Below, one piece after another: positions 1-5,704 of a stretch of DNA of 5,955 nucleotides. Below the pieces are notes generated by a model that was not told the DNA's origin, ran no database searches, and saw only the letters and a program-made list of their open reading frames with translations. Origin of the DNA: Planctomycetaceae bacterium (GTDB taxonomy: Bacteria; Planctomycetota; Planctomycetia; Pirellulales; Thermoguttaceae). Position 1 is the first letter of the stretch; every line of letters begins with the position of its first letter. Made by a program: the position numbers and the translations under genes. Where the stretch lies: contig JAIRLW010000148.1 of NCBI GenBank assembly GCA_031259095.1, forward strand, positions 1 to 5,955, written 5' to 3'.

Positions 1-54
1 CAATAAAACCCATCATTGCTAAAATATAGTAAAGATACGAGCAATTACTACATA

Positions 55-80
55 TGTTTCAAACACATAATTGTTACAAT
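55..80. promoter_or_regulatory. Two tandem 11-bp palindromes, operator-like
   Basis: TGTTTCAAACA (55-65, centre 60) and ATTGTTACAAT (70-80, centre 75) are both perfect 5-bp-arm palindromes around one central base, with centres 15 bp apart. Such paired dyads can be binding sites for dimeric repressors. No promoter core is convincing next to them: TTGACA at 111-116 has only a poor -10 partner. The function is therefore inferred, and chance symmetry in AT-rich DNA remains possible. Confidence 0.3.
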
Positions 81-181
81 CAGTAGTGACACTGTGGAGC
101 GACTCCGCAATTGACATAGATTCACAGTTTACGACAAACAAGACCAATTATCAAGCAAAAAAAATTCTCTTTTTTACAGAT

Positions 182-209
182 TTCCGAAAATTTTTTGATT
201 ATTTCGGAA
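182..209. repeat. 8-bp perfect inverted repeat TTCCGAAA/TTTCGGAA
   Basis: The arms at 182-189 and 202-209 are perfectly complementary and are separated by 12 bases (190-201) that include a T run. There is no T tract directly after either arm on either strand, so it does not look like an intrinsic terminator. It may be an operator or an RNA hairpin in a leader transcript. Confidence 0.35.
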
Positions 210-270
210 TTTGAGGAATTCTTGGAAAATACCTTTTCCTAGATGCAAATTTAAGAGAACTTCTAAAAAC

Positions 271-330
271 TTCGACTGAAATCGACCAAAATCGATTTTA
301 ATCGAATTGGGTCAATTTCGGTCGATCAAA
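271..330. repeat. Six-unit 10-bp phased TCGA array with long inverted repeat
   Basis: TCGA occurs at 272, 282, 292, 302 and 322, and the missing position at 312 reads TCAA. There are therefore six words in register at exactly 10 bp, about one helical turn. The outer units also form an inverted repeat: 272-287 pairs with 310-325 at 14 of 16 positions (15 with a G:U pair), around a 22-base centre that holds the palindrome AAAATCGATTTT and a TCGATT/AATCGA dyad. Phased sites on one DNA face fit a protein-binding array, and the long dyad also fits an RNA hairpin. It lies about 45 bp upstream of the candidate autotransporter promoter. Confidence 0.55.
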
Positions 331-368
331 AAAACAAATTTTTATAGGAAAAAAATAATAAATTACTC

Positions 369-397
369 TTGAACTAACTTTGATTTTTTCGTATGCT
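369..397 (+). promoter_or_regulatory. Candidate sigma70-type promoter of the autotransporter gene
   Basis: TTGAAC (369-374) is followed after 17 bases by TATGCT (392-397); each hexamer matches the consensus at 4 of 6 positions. Transcription would begin near 404, giving a leader of about 57 bases to the ATG at 461. The block AATTACTCTTGA just over the -35 recurs almost unchanged over the parB -35 (AATTGCTCTTGA at 3716), which supports both as real promoters. Confidence 0.45.
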
Positions 398-460
398 TCT
401 GCAAGAATTGGAATACCGTATCGTAAAATTATGCGATTAGTTTGAAGATATTTTTAGAGA

Positions 461-3400
461 ATGCCGTATATTTATAGGCGGCGCATATTGATAATGATAA
501 TGCGATTATTTTTTTCCGTCTGTTTTGTTTGTTTTATTTTATTCCTTTGTTTTGCAGCGACAGATTCCAATGTTGTTGGCGCGGATTTGGAAATTAGCGA
601 GGGAACAACTTCTTCGATTTCCGACTCCCAAACACTTGCCGATTCCGACAAATATGGCAACAAAGGAACGCTCGAAATCACCAACACCGGAAGTTTGAAT
701 ATCGCCGACGGAACGCAGAATATTGAACCACTCGGTAAAGGTATTGAAGGACTTGATCTCGGTGGGGTCAACAGTTCAGGGAACATTGTTGCGGGACAAA
801 CAATTCGTTTTCAGGAAGGTTCAAAAATCATCAGTGGTCAGGTTCTTTCCACACAAAATGTCATTTTTGACGGCGCATCCACGTTTTCCGGCGACAAAAT
901 CGAAGCCGCTCGTTTAGTGTTCAATGCGTCGGAAAACACCGACGGAAATGGAAATATCTTGAAAAGTACAATCAATTTAAGCAGTAGCGGAAACACTGTC
1001 TTAGAAGACATCACCGAATTGGTCGTGAACAGTCCGTTGGAAATCATAATGAAAGACGGTGAAAAACTGACCCTTCAATCGTTGACTGTTGAAGGGTCAG
1101 GAAATTCGCTTAATGTCTCGGAAAGTTTTACCGTATCGGGAAATTACACCGGTGGAACCGGTTCGACCATGATCAGTAAACAAGCAGGAAACAGTGTTTC
1201 CGAATTTCTCGGAACAATTACGCTTTTAGGCGGCGGAACACTGGTTGAAGGAACGAACAATCTTATTATGCAATCGGAAATTTTCGCCAAAGAATTGCAA
1301 GTCAACAACCACACCACGATTGCCCAAAATCTCACCATCGTTGGCGACTTTGTTGCGATGACTCCTGAAAACGGTAAGGAATCGCTTGTTATCGTGGACG
1401 GCGGACTTCAGACAACAGGAAAAACAACCGTCAAATCCGATGCGGTGTTACGTTTGAAAGGCGAAAATTCGTCCAACATGACCTATTTCGGATACTATTA
1501 TTACAATGGTTTATTTTTCGGAGGTTTGACACTGGAAAACAGCGCAACATTGGGAACTATCGGAAATAATGAGACCCTTTCGATTGCTTTGGGCGATACT
1601 TCTGAATTTCAAAGTGATTCAAAAATAATCGCCGAAAATATTCATCTTTCGGGAACCGACGCCGCCGGAAGTTCCAAACAACAACTGATCCAAAATGCTG
1701 GAACCTTATCGGCAACCGGATTACTGCAATTAACAACGATTAATTTTGAAAATAACGCCGGCGGACTTTTAGAAGTCAACGGTCTCAAATTAGCGTCGTC
1801 AAGTATTCTGAATCTCTCCGGAAACGGCAACAATAACGGCGGTTTAACCTTTATCGGCGATAACCGTTTTCTCGAAATTTCCGCTAATTCCTCTCTTGTT
1901 GCCGAAGGGAAAACGTTAGATTTTATCGGCGTGGAAGTGAGCAACAAAAATTCTACCGGCGGAATCAAAGCGAAATCTCTTGTTTTTGGAACCGGCAGTT
2001 CGCTTGCCGGAATGGGGGCTTACGACGCCGACGCAATATTCAAAAAAGACGCCAAAGTAAAACTTGATAACAGCGGAGATATGGATTTCGGCGATCATGC
2101 GGTTTGGTTACAAGAAGGCTCCGTTATTGAATTGAGTATCAGTTCCACAACCGGCGCGATTGTTACCGACGGAAAAGTTACGATGGAAAACGGCGTTATT
2201 CTGGAAATTGCCGACGGCTCCAACTATAACGGCAGAACCAAAACATTCAAGATTATTCAAGGTTCAGCGGATTCGGTGTTTGCAGAATTGACCTTAGCGG
2301 ATTCTTTGTTTTTCAAACTCAATCAAACCGGTTTTAACGACGAAAACGAACTCTTGGTCGAAATAACCAAGTCCGCCGATATGATCGATTACGTTAATTC
2401 TTCCAACCAGAGAAATCTCGGTATGTTGATTGATCGTCTGCTTAACAACGGCAATATCAATGATTCACAGCGTGTGGTTTTCGATGCGTTAATGCAGATC
2501 GGAAGCGATCACGATTACCAACAAAGTTTAGACAATCTTTCCGGCGCAACCCGTGAAAACGCAATGCTTTTCGCACTTTCCTCTCCATGGCGTATTCCAA
2601 TGGCAAACATTGGTTTTCACCGTTTGCCGTTGGCGTTGGAAAATAACCGGACAGCGTTGAATCCGGTAACCTTGAACGACGAAGCCTCCCAAACAATACG
2701 CGGACAAAAATTCTTCAAAAAACCAAATTGGAATTTACCAAAACAATATCTACCGAAACGTCGTCTGTCTCACGATCTTTGGGCGGACGTCTATTATAAT
2801 TACACAAAATTGGAGTCCGACGGAAATGCGCCCGGCGGAAGCGGTTATCATGGCGGATTTTATATGGGGATGGCGTTACCAACTGCGTCGCGAGAATCAC
2901 TGTTCGGTATTTCATTCGGTTATTCCGCCGGTCAATACAAACAATCGTCGGACAAAGTCGATTTGAATGATTTTCAAATCGGTCTTTACGGCGGAATGAA
3001 TCTTTTCGCGCGTAATCTGCAACTTCGCGGTTACATCGGTTACGGAATACAGAATTATGAAATCGACCGGAATGTTCAGATTATTCCCTATCTCCCGATT
3101 CCTGTTTCAGGAAAAACCGACGGCAATTCGATTTCCGCCGCGTTGTATTTTATTCGACCGGTTGATATTTCAGAACGATTCCTCATAAAACCAACGTTGG
3201 GATTTGATCTGGAACGTCTCACGCAAGACGGTTTTACCGAAAACGGATATGCAGGAGTTATTCTCACGTATGACAAAACATCATTGACTCGAACAATGTT
3301 TCGGCTTGGAATGAGCGGAGATTACGTGTTCAAACGTATTGAGTTGAACGGACGTTTGATGTACGGCTTAAAAATAATCGGAGAAAACACTGCCGCCGAT

Positions 3401-3604
3401 AATCATCGTTTCCAAAATCCGGCTGGGATTCCGTTTCGTGTTGACAGTGTGAATCTTGGGAGCAGTTTGTTTGATCTCGGTTTTGGCGGCAATATCGGTC
3501 TCAACCAAATACGAACCATGCTTCTTTTCCTCGACTATAACACCACTCTCGGTAAAAATTCCAATACCCACACCGCTTCACTCGGATTACTCTGGAAACG
3601 ATAA
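461..3604 (+). CDS. Autotransporter outer-membrane beta-barrel protein (type V secretion)
   Basis: This predicted surface protein of 1047 residues should be exported by Sec and then displayed through its own C-terminal barrel. An N-terminal signal is clear: RRR at 6-8, a hydrophobic run at about 16-33 rich in F, L, V and C, and a plausible cleavage site after VVGA (38-41). Residues 42 to about 640 are Gly/Ser/Asn/Thr-rich, with alternating short hydrophobic strands and turns, as in beta-helical passengers; no protease or other catalytic motif is evident. The mature protein has no cysteine, as is usual for autotransporters. Residues 645-705 hold the conserved pre-barrel linker (SNQRNLGMLIDRLL, then YQQSLDNLSGATREN). 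The barrel runs from DLWADVYYNY (772) to the end, with amphipathic strands and the last strand HTASLGLLWKR. An aromatic patch, YFGYYYYNGLFFGG (342-355), interrupts the passenger. Codons 12 and 14 (ATG at 494 and 500) are alternative starts that would give a more usual short signal peptide; AGGCGG at 475-480 sits somewhat far from 494. The substrate or ligand is unknown. Confidence 0.88.
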   Translation: MPYIYRRRILIMIMRLFFSVCFVCFILFLCFAATDSNVVGADLEISEGTTSSISDSQTLADSDKYGNKGTLEITNTGSLNIADGTQNIEPLGKGIEGLDLGGVNSSGNIVAGQTIRFQEGSKIISGQVLSTQNVIFDGASTFSGDKIEAARLVFNASENTDGNGNILKSTINLSSSGNTVLEDITELVVNSPLEIIMKDGEKLTLQSLTVEGSGNSLNVSESFTVSGNYTGGTGSTMISKQAGNSVSEFLGTITLLGGGTLVEGTNNLIMQSEIFAKELQVNNHTTIAQNLTIVGDFVAMTPENGKESLVIVDGGLQTTGKTTVKSDAVLRLKGENSSNMTYFGYYYYNGLFFGGLTLENSATLGTIGNNETLSIALGDTSEFQSDSKIIAENIHLSGTDAAGSSKQQLIQNAGTLSATGLLQLTTINFENNAGGLLEVNGLKLASSSILNLSGNGNNNGGLTFIGDNRFLEISANSSLVAEGKTLDFIGVEVSNKNSTGGIKAKSLVFGTGSSLAGMGAYDADAIFKKDAKVKLDNSGDMDFGDHAVWLQEGSVIELSISSTTGAIVTDGKVTMENGVILEIADGSNYNGRTKTFKIIQGSADSVFAELTLADSLFFKLNQTGFNDENELLVEITKSADMIDYVNSSNQRNLGMLIDRLLNNGNINDSQRVVFDALMQIGSDHDYQQSLDNLSGATRENAMLFALSSPWRIPMANIGFHRLPLALENNRTALNPVTLNDEASQTIRGQKFFKKPNWNLPKQYLPKRRLSHDLWADVYYNYTKLESDGNAPGGSGYHGGFYMGMALPTASRESLFGISFGYSAGQYKQSSDKVDLNDFQIGLYGGMNLFARNLQLRGYIGYGIQNYEIDRNVQIIPYLPIPVSGKTDGNSISAALYFIRPVDISERFLIKPTLGFDLERLTQDGFTENGYAGVILTYDKTSLTRTMFRLGMSGDYVFKRIELNGRLMYGLKIIGENTAADNHRFQNPAGIPFRVDSVNLGSSLFDLGFGGNIGLNQIRTMLLFLDYNTTLGKNSNTHTASLGLLWKR

Positions 3605-3613
3605 AACAAATTT

Positions 3614-3677
3614 GTTCCTAAAGTCCCATTAGTCCCTATCGTCCCCGAAATTTAGGGACATTAGGGACGATTGGGAC
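3614..3677. repeat. 9-bp-period GTCCC/GGGAC hairpin repeat, copy 1
   Basis: The left arm has GTCCC at 3623, 3632 and 3641, preceded in register by a degenerate GTTCC at 3614. The right arm has GGGAC at 3655, 3664 and 3673. Every pentamer is separated from the next by exactly four bases. Bases 3623-3645 can pair with 3655-3677 at 19 of 23 positions around a 9-base loop. The element begins nine bases after the autotransporter stop codon. It is followed by an A run rather than a T run, so it is not a standard terminator, though it could stabilise the 3' end of the autotransporter mRNA. A related copy lies after parB. Confidence 0.8.
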
Positions 3678-3723
3678 AAAAAATAGTCTTTCAATTCAGA
3701 AGGTTTGTTCTCAGAAATTGCTC

Positions 3724-3752
3724 TTGACTATTTTTTCATTTTTTACGACAAT
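3724..3752 (+). promoter_or_regulatory. Candidate sigma70-type promoter of parB
   Basis: TTGACT (3724-3729, 5 of 6 consensus bases) is followed after a 17-base spacer by GACAAT (3747-3752, 4 of 6). The start would fall near 3759, about 50 bases before the parB GTG. The preceding AATTGCTCTTGA block matches the one over the autotransporter promoter, and a T-rich spacer is also shared. This suggests parB, and probably aat behind it, is transcribed independently of the autotransporter. Confidence 0.5.
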
Positions 3753-3796
3753 TCGGCTGTTCGTTTGTTGGTGAGATTGTTTATCAAATTTTTCAT

Positions 3797-3801
3797 GGAG
3801 G
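3797..3801 (+). promoter_or_regulatory. Strong Shine-Dalgarno for the GTG start of parB
   Basis: GGAGG lies six bases before GTG at 3808. It is the clearest ribosome binding site of any gene in the window and fixes the non-ATG start of parB. The next residues, SKGKRLGRGLEALLG, are the expected ParB N-terminus, which confirms the choice. Confidence 0.85.
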
Positions 3802-3807
3802 TGTATT

Positions 3808-4821
3808 GTGAGTAAAGGAAAACGGTTGGGACGCGGACTCGAAGCCTTACTGGGACGTGTTGGAGACGGCGATCAGGAATCGGATTATTCGCCGGCTGCT
3901 CCGATTTCCGGTTCGGAAGTTGATGCCGATTGGATGTTGCAACAGCGATTAGCGTCGCAAACGCCTCATACTATTGACGTTATGCTCATTGATCGAAATC
4001 CTTACCAACCGCGTCAGGAATTTGATGAAGCGGAACTCGAACAACTTGCCCAAAGTTTGATCCTTCACGGTTTACTTCAACCGATTGTGGTGCGGAAAGT
4101 CGGTGAACGTTTTCAGATTATTGCCGGAGAACGTCGTTTCCGTGCGGCGATGCGTGCTGGTTGGAGTGAGGTTCCGGTTCATTGCCTGACGGTTGGCGAT
4201 CGGGAAATGATTGAACTTGCCTTGACGGAAAATCTTCAACGTAAAGACCTTAACGCCATTGAAAAAGCGGTTTCGTTTGCGAATTATCTGGAAGCCTACG
4301 GCGGAACGCATGAGGAATTAGCCAAACGTCTTGAACTTGACCGATCAACCGTAACGAATCTGCTCCGACTTCTTGATTTGCCGCAAAAATTGCAGGATGC
4401 CGTGCGAAAAGAAAAATTAACGCAAGGTCATGTTCGGGCGTTGCTTCCGCTTGAAGAGTGGGAACAGATTGAGATGGCTGAACGAATTCAGTCGGAGTGC
4501 TGGAGTGTTCGAGAAACGGAACGACATGTTCGTGAGTTGATCGAAGCCGGACAATCCGGTGATTCAAAAGACGCTTGGCAAATTGTTGACCAAAACGGCA
4601 ACACAAAACCAGTCAACCGATCCGGCAAACAACAAAGTGAACAAATCGTCCAACTGGAACAGGATTTCCGTGAACGTCTTGGCGGTATGCAGGTCAAATT
4701 GACGCAATCGAATGAAAAGGGAAAAGGAAAACTGGTTATTTCCTTTGCCGATCATGCGGAATTTGAACGGATTTATGCAATGATTTGCCAAAACCGCCCT
4801 AATAATAAAACAACCGCCTGA
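3808..4821 (+). CDS. parB: ParB/Spo0J family chromosome-partition protein
   Basis: This CTP-dependent DNA clamp should load at parS sites and spread, working with the ATPase ParA and helping SMC loading in chromosome segregation. It has 337 residues, a usual length. In order: the N-terminal ParA-contact peptide KRLGRGLEALLG (5-16); a variable linker; the ParB/Srx nucleotide-binding domain with NPYQPR (64-69), GERRFRA (107-113) and ENLQRKDLNAIE (141-152); a helix-turn-helix for parS recognition (about 167-192, THEELAKRLELDRSTVTNLL); a helical region ending near 250; a charged, Gln-rich linker; and a C-terminal dimerisation segment (about 297-331, GKGKLVISFADHAEFERIYAMI). The third box reads NAIE where most homologues have NPIE, a mild change. 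The gene starts at GTG behind a strong Shine-Dalgarno and has its own promoter candidate. parA is not adjacent: the upstream gene is an autotransporter and the downstream gene is aat. No perfect parS was seen. Confidence 0.96.
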   Translation: MSKGKRLGRGLEALLGRVGDGDQESDYSPAAPISGSEVDADWMLQQRLASQTPHTIDVMLIDRNPYQPRQEFDEAELEQLAQSLILHGLLQPIVVRKVGERFQIIAGERRFRAAMRAGWSEVPVHCLTVGDREMIELALTENLQRKDLNAIEKAVSFANYLEAYGGTHEELAKRLELDRSTVTNLLRLLDLPQKLQDAVRKEKLTQGHVRALLPLEEWEQIEMAERIQSECWSVRETERHVRELIEAGQSGDSKDAWQIVDQNGNTKPVNRSGKQQSEQIVQLEQDFRERLGGMQVKLTQSNEKGKGKLVISFADHAEFERIYAMICQNRPNNKTTA

Positions 4822-4845
4822 TAAAAATATTGCCCAATTAAATTA

Positions 4846-4920
4846 GTCCCAATAGTCTCTAATGTCCCAATAGTCCCTAAAACTAGAAGGGACATTAGGG
4901 ACAAATGGGATTATTGGGAT
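4846..4920. repeat. 9-bp-period GTCCC/GGGAC hairpin repeat, copy 2
   Basis: The left arm has GTCCC, GTCTC, GTCCC and GTCCC at 4846, 4855, 4864 and 4873. The right arm has GGGAC, GGGAC, GGGAT and GGGAT at 4889, 4898, 4907 and 4916. All steps are exactly 9 bp. The pentamers pair in order around an 11-base loop (4878-4888); the C-to-T changes are tolerated as G:U pairs in RNA, and the outermost linkers (4851-4854 with 4912-4915) pair perfectly. It begins 24 bases after the parB stop codon and runs over the ATG at 4905. It is the same architecture as the copy before parB, with one more full unit per arm. It probably shapes parB-aat mRNA folding or stability. Confidence 0.82.
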
Positions 4921-5648
4921 ATTCAAGACAATACCCCCAATCGATGATTGGAACAAATGAAATTCTGACGCCGTTCAAGCCGTCTAAGATTTTTCCGAGT
5001 GTTGATAAAGCGGACGATAACGGTTTACTTGGAGTTGGCGGGTTATTGAATCCGGATTGGCTTGTGGATGCGTTTACGCATGGAATTTTTCCTTGGCCCT
5101 TTGAATATGACTACGCCAATGGAACATCGGAAACGGTTCTTGGTTGGTTTTCGGTTGATCCGCGTTGTATTTTTGAGTTTGACCGGTTTCATATTGCCCG
5201 ACGTTTAGCGCGAACCTATCGCAGTGGACAATTTCAAATAACCGCCGATACTGATTTTCACGGTGTGATCAATGGTTGTGTGAAAGCGCATGAATCGAAG
5301 GGAACTTGGATTACGCCGGAAATGATCAACGCTTACACTGAACTTCACCGGATTGGTTTGTGCCACAGTATTGAAGTTTGGCGGAATGGGTGTTTGGTAG
5401 GCGGAGTTTACGGGACGGCGATTCGCGGATTCTTTGAGGCGGAGTCGATGTTCCATCTGGAACGGGACGCATCGAAAGTTGCCTTAGTTGCGCTTATTGA
5501 GCGTCTGAAAAAACAAGGATATGCACTTCTGGATATTCAGGTCATCAACGATCACACCGCAAGTCTCGGCGCAGTTGAAATTTCTCGAAAAGAATATCTA
5601 CAACGGCTTCATAATGCGTTGCAACAAGATAGATGTTTCAAAAGGTAG
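4905..5648 (+). CDS. aat: Leucyl/phenylalanyl-tRNA--protein transferase
   Basis: This cytoplasmic enzyme moves Leu or Phe from aminoacyl-tRNA to proteins with N-terminal Arg or Lys, creating N-degrons read by ClpS and degraded by ClpAP-type proteases. Family hallmarks, numbered from ATG 4905, are NGLLGVGG (39-46), HGIFPWP (59-65), KGTWITP (132-138), HSIEVW (154-159), GGVYG (166-170), the ESMF box with E180, DASKVAL (about 188-194) and NDHTASLGA (215-223). The domain is complete. The start is uncertain. ATG 4905 has AGGGA at 4897-4901 but lies inside the hairpin repeat, whose sequence supplies that purine run. ATG 4944 has no Shine-Dalgarno but gives 234 residues, the length of the E. coli enzyme, and an N-terminus of family-like length before the FPS motif. 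I list the longer form to cover both. The gap to parB is 83 bases without a clear promoter, so co-transcription is likely. The last codons and the stop run into another inverted repeat. clpS and clpA are not in the window. Confidence 0.95.
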   Translation: MGLLGYSRQYPQSMIGTNEILTPFKPSKIFPSVDKADDNGLLGVGGLLNPDWLVDAFTHGIFPWPFEYDYANGTSETVLGWFSVDPRCIFEFDRFHIARRLARTYRSGQFQITADTDFHGVINGCVKAHESKGTWITPEMINAYTELHRIGLCHSIEVWRNGCLVGGVYGTAIRGFFEAESMFHLERDASKVALVALIERLKKQGYALLDIQVINDHTASLGAVEISRKEYLQRLHNALQQDRCFKR

Positions 5649-5704
5649 GCGACTTCTTGCTAAAAGGTTTTCACCTACGGTCGCGTCGGCGAAACATCGC
5701 CTAC
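5645..5704. repeat. Inverted repeat GTAGGCGA/TCGCCTAC overlapping the aat stop
   Basis: GTAGGCGA (5645-5652) and TCGCCTAC (5697-5704) are perfect 8-bp arms, and looser matching extends to 12 of 16 positions. A third relative, TCACCTAC (5671-5678), lies inside. Internal hairpins are also possible: AGGT/ACCT (5665-5676) and GGCGA-AACA-TCGCC (5688-5701). The element is more GC-rich than the DNA around it and provides the TAG stop of aat. It resembles a short interspersed repeat that has landed at the gene end, but only one copy is visible here, so that is an inference. Confidence 0.5.

Larger units (their letters stand above)
1..460. other. Non-coding AT-rich region upstream of the autotransporter
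   Basis: I see no credible gene in this stretch: reading frames on both strands are short and no start with a ribosome binding site leads anywhere. It contains two odd-centred palindromes (55-80), a short GC-rich hairpin at 93-109 (arms TGTGGAG and CTCCGCA around a CGA loop, with one G:U pair), a TTCCGAAA/TTTCGGAA inverted repeat (182-209), a 10-bp phased TCGA array (271-330) and a candidate promoter (369-397). The density of symmetric elements suggests regulatory DNA, or the end of an upstream gene's control region plus the autotransporter promoter region. A small RNA cannot be excluded, but no terminator-like end was found. Confidence 0.7.

Noticed and set aside
55..65. Possible parS site, since TGTTTC...AAACA resembles the ends of the parS consensus
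   Set aside because: The central CACGTG of parS is missing and the length is 11 rather than 16 bp. No other parS-like sequence was seen in the window.
111..138. Promoter with TTGACA at 111
   Set aside because: The -35 is perfect, but at 16-17 bases spacing the best -10 (GACAAA) matches only three of six positions, and no gene follows for over 300 bases.
472..786. Minus-strand reading frame of about 100 codons, and similar ones within the autotransporter, parB and aat genes
   Set aside because: They lie antisense to well-supported genes, have compositions typical of reverse frames, and show no recognisable domains or ribosome binding sites.
3623..3685. Intrinsic terminator after the autotransporter gene
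   Set aside because: The stem is strong, but the + strand continues into an A run, and the minus strand has only three T after the stem. The 9-bp periodicity is better described as a repeat element.
3623..4920. CRISPR-like array from the regularly spaced GTCCC motifs
   Set aside because: The repeats are 5 bp with 4-bp gaps and are arranged as inverted arms. There are no 25-40 bp repeats with unique spacers and no cas genes.
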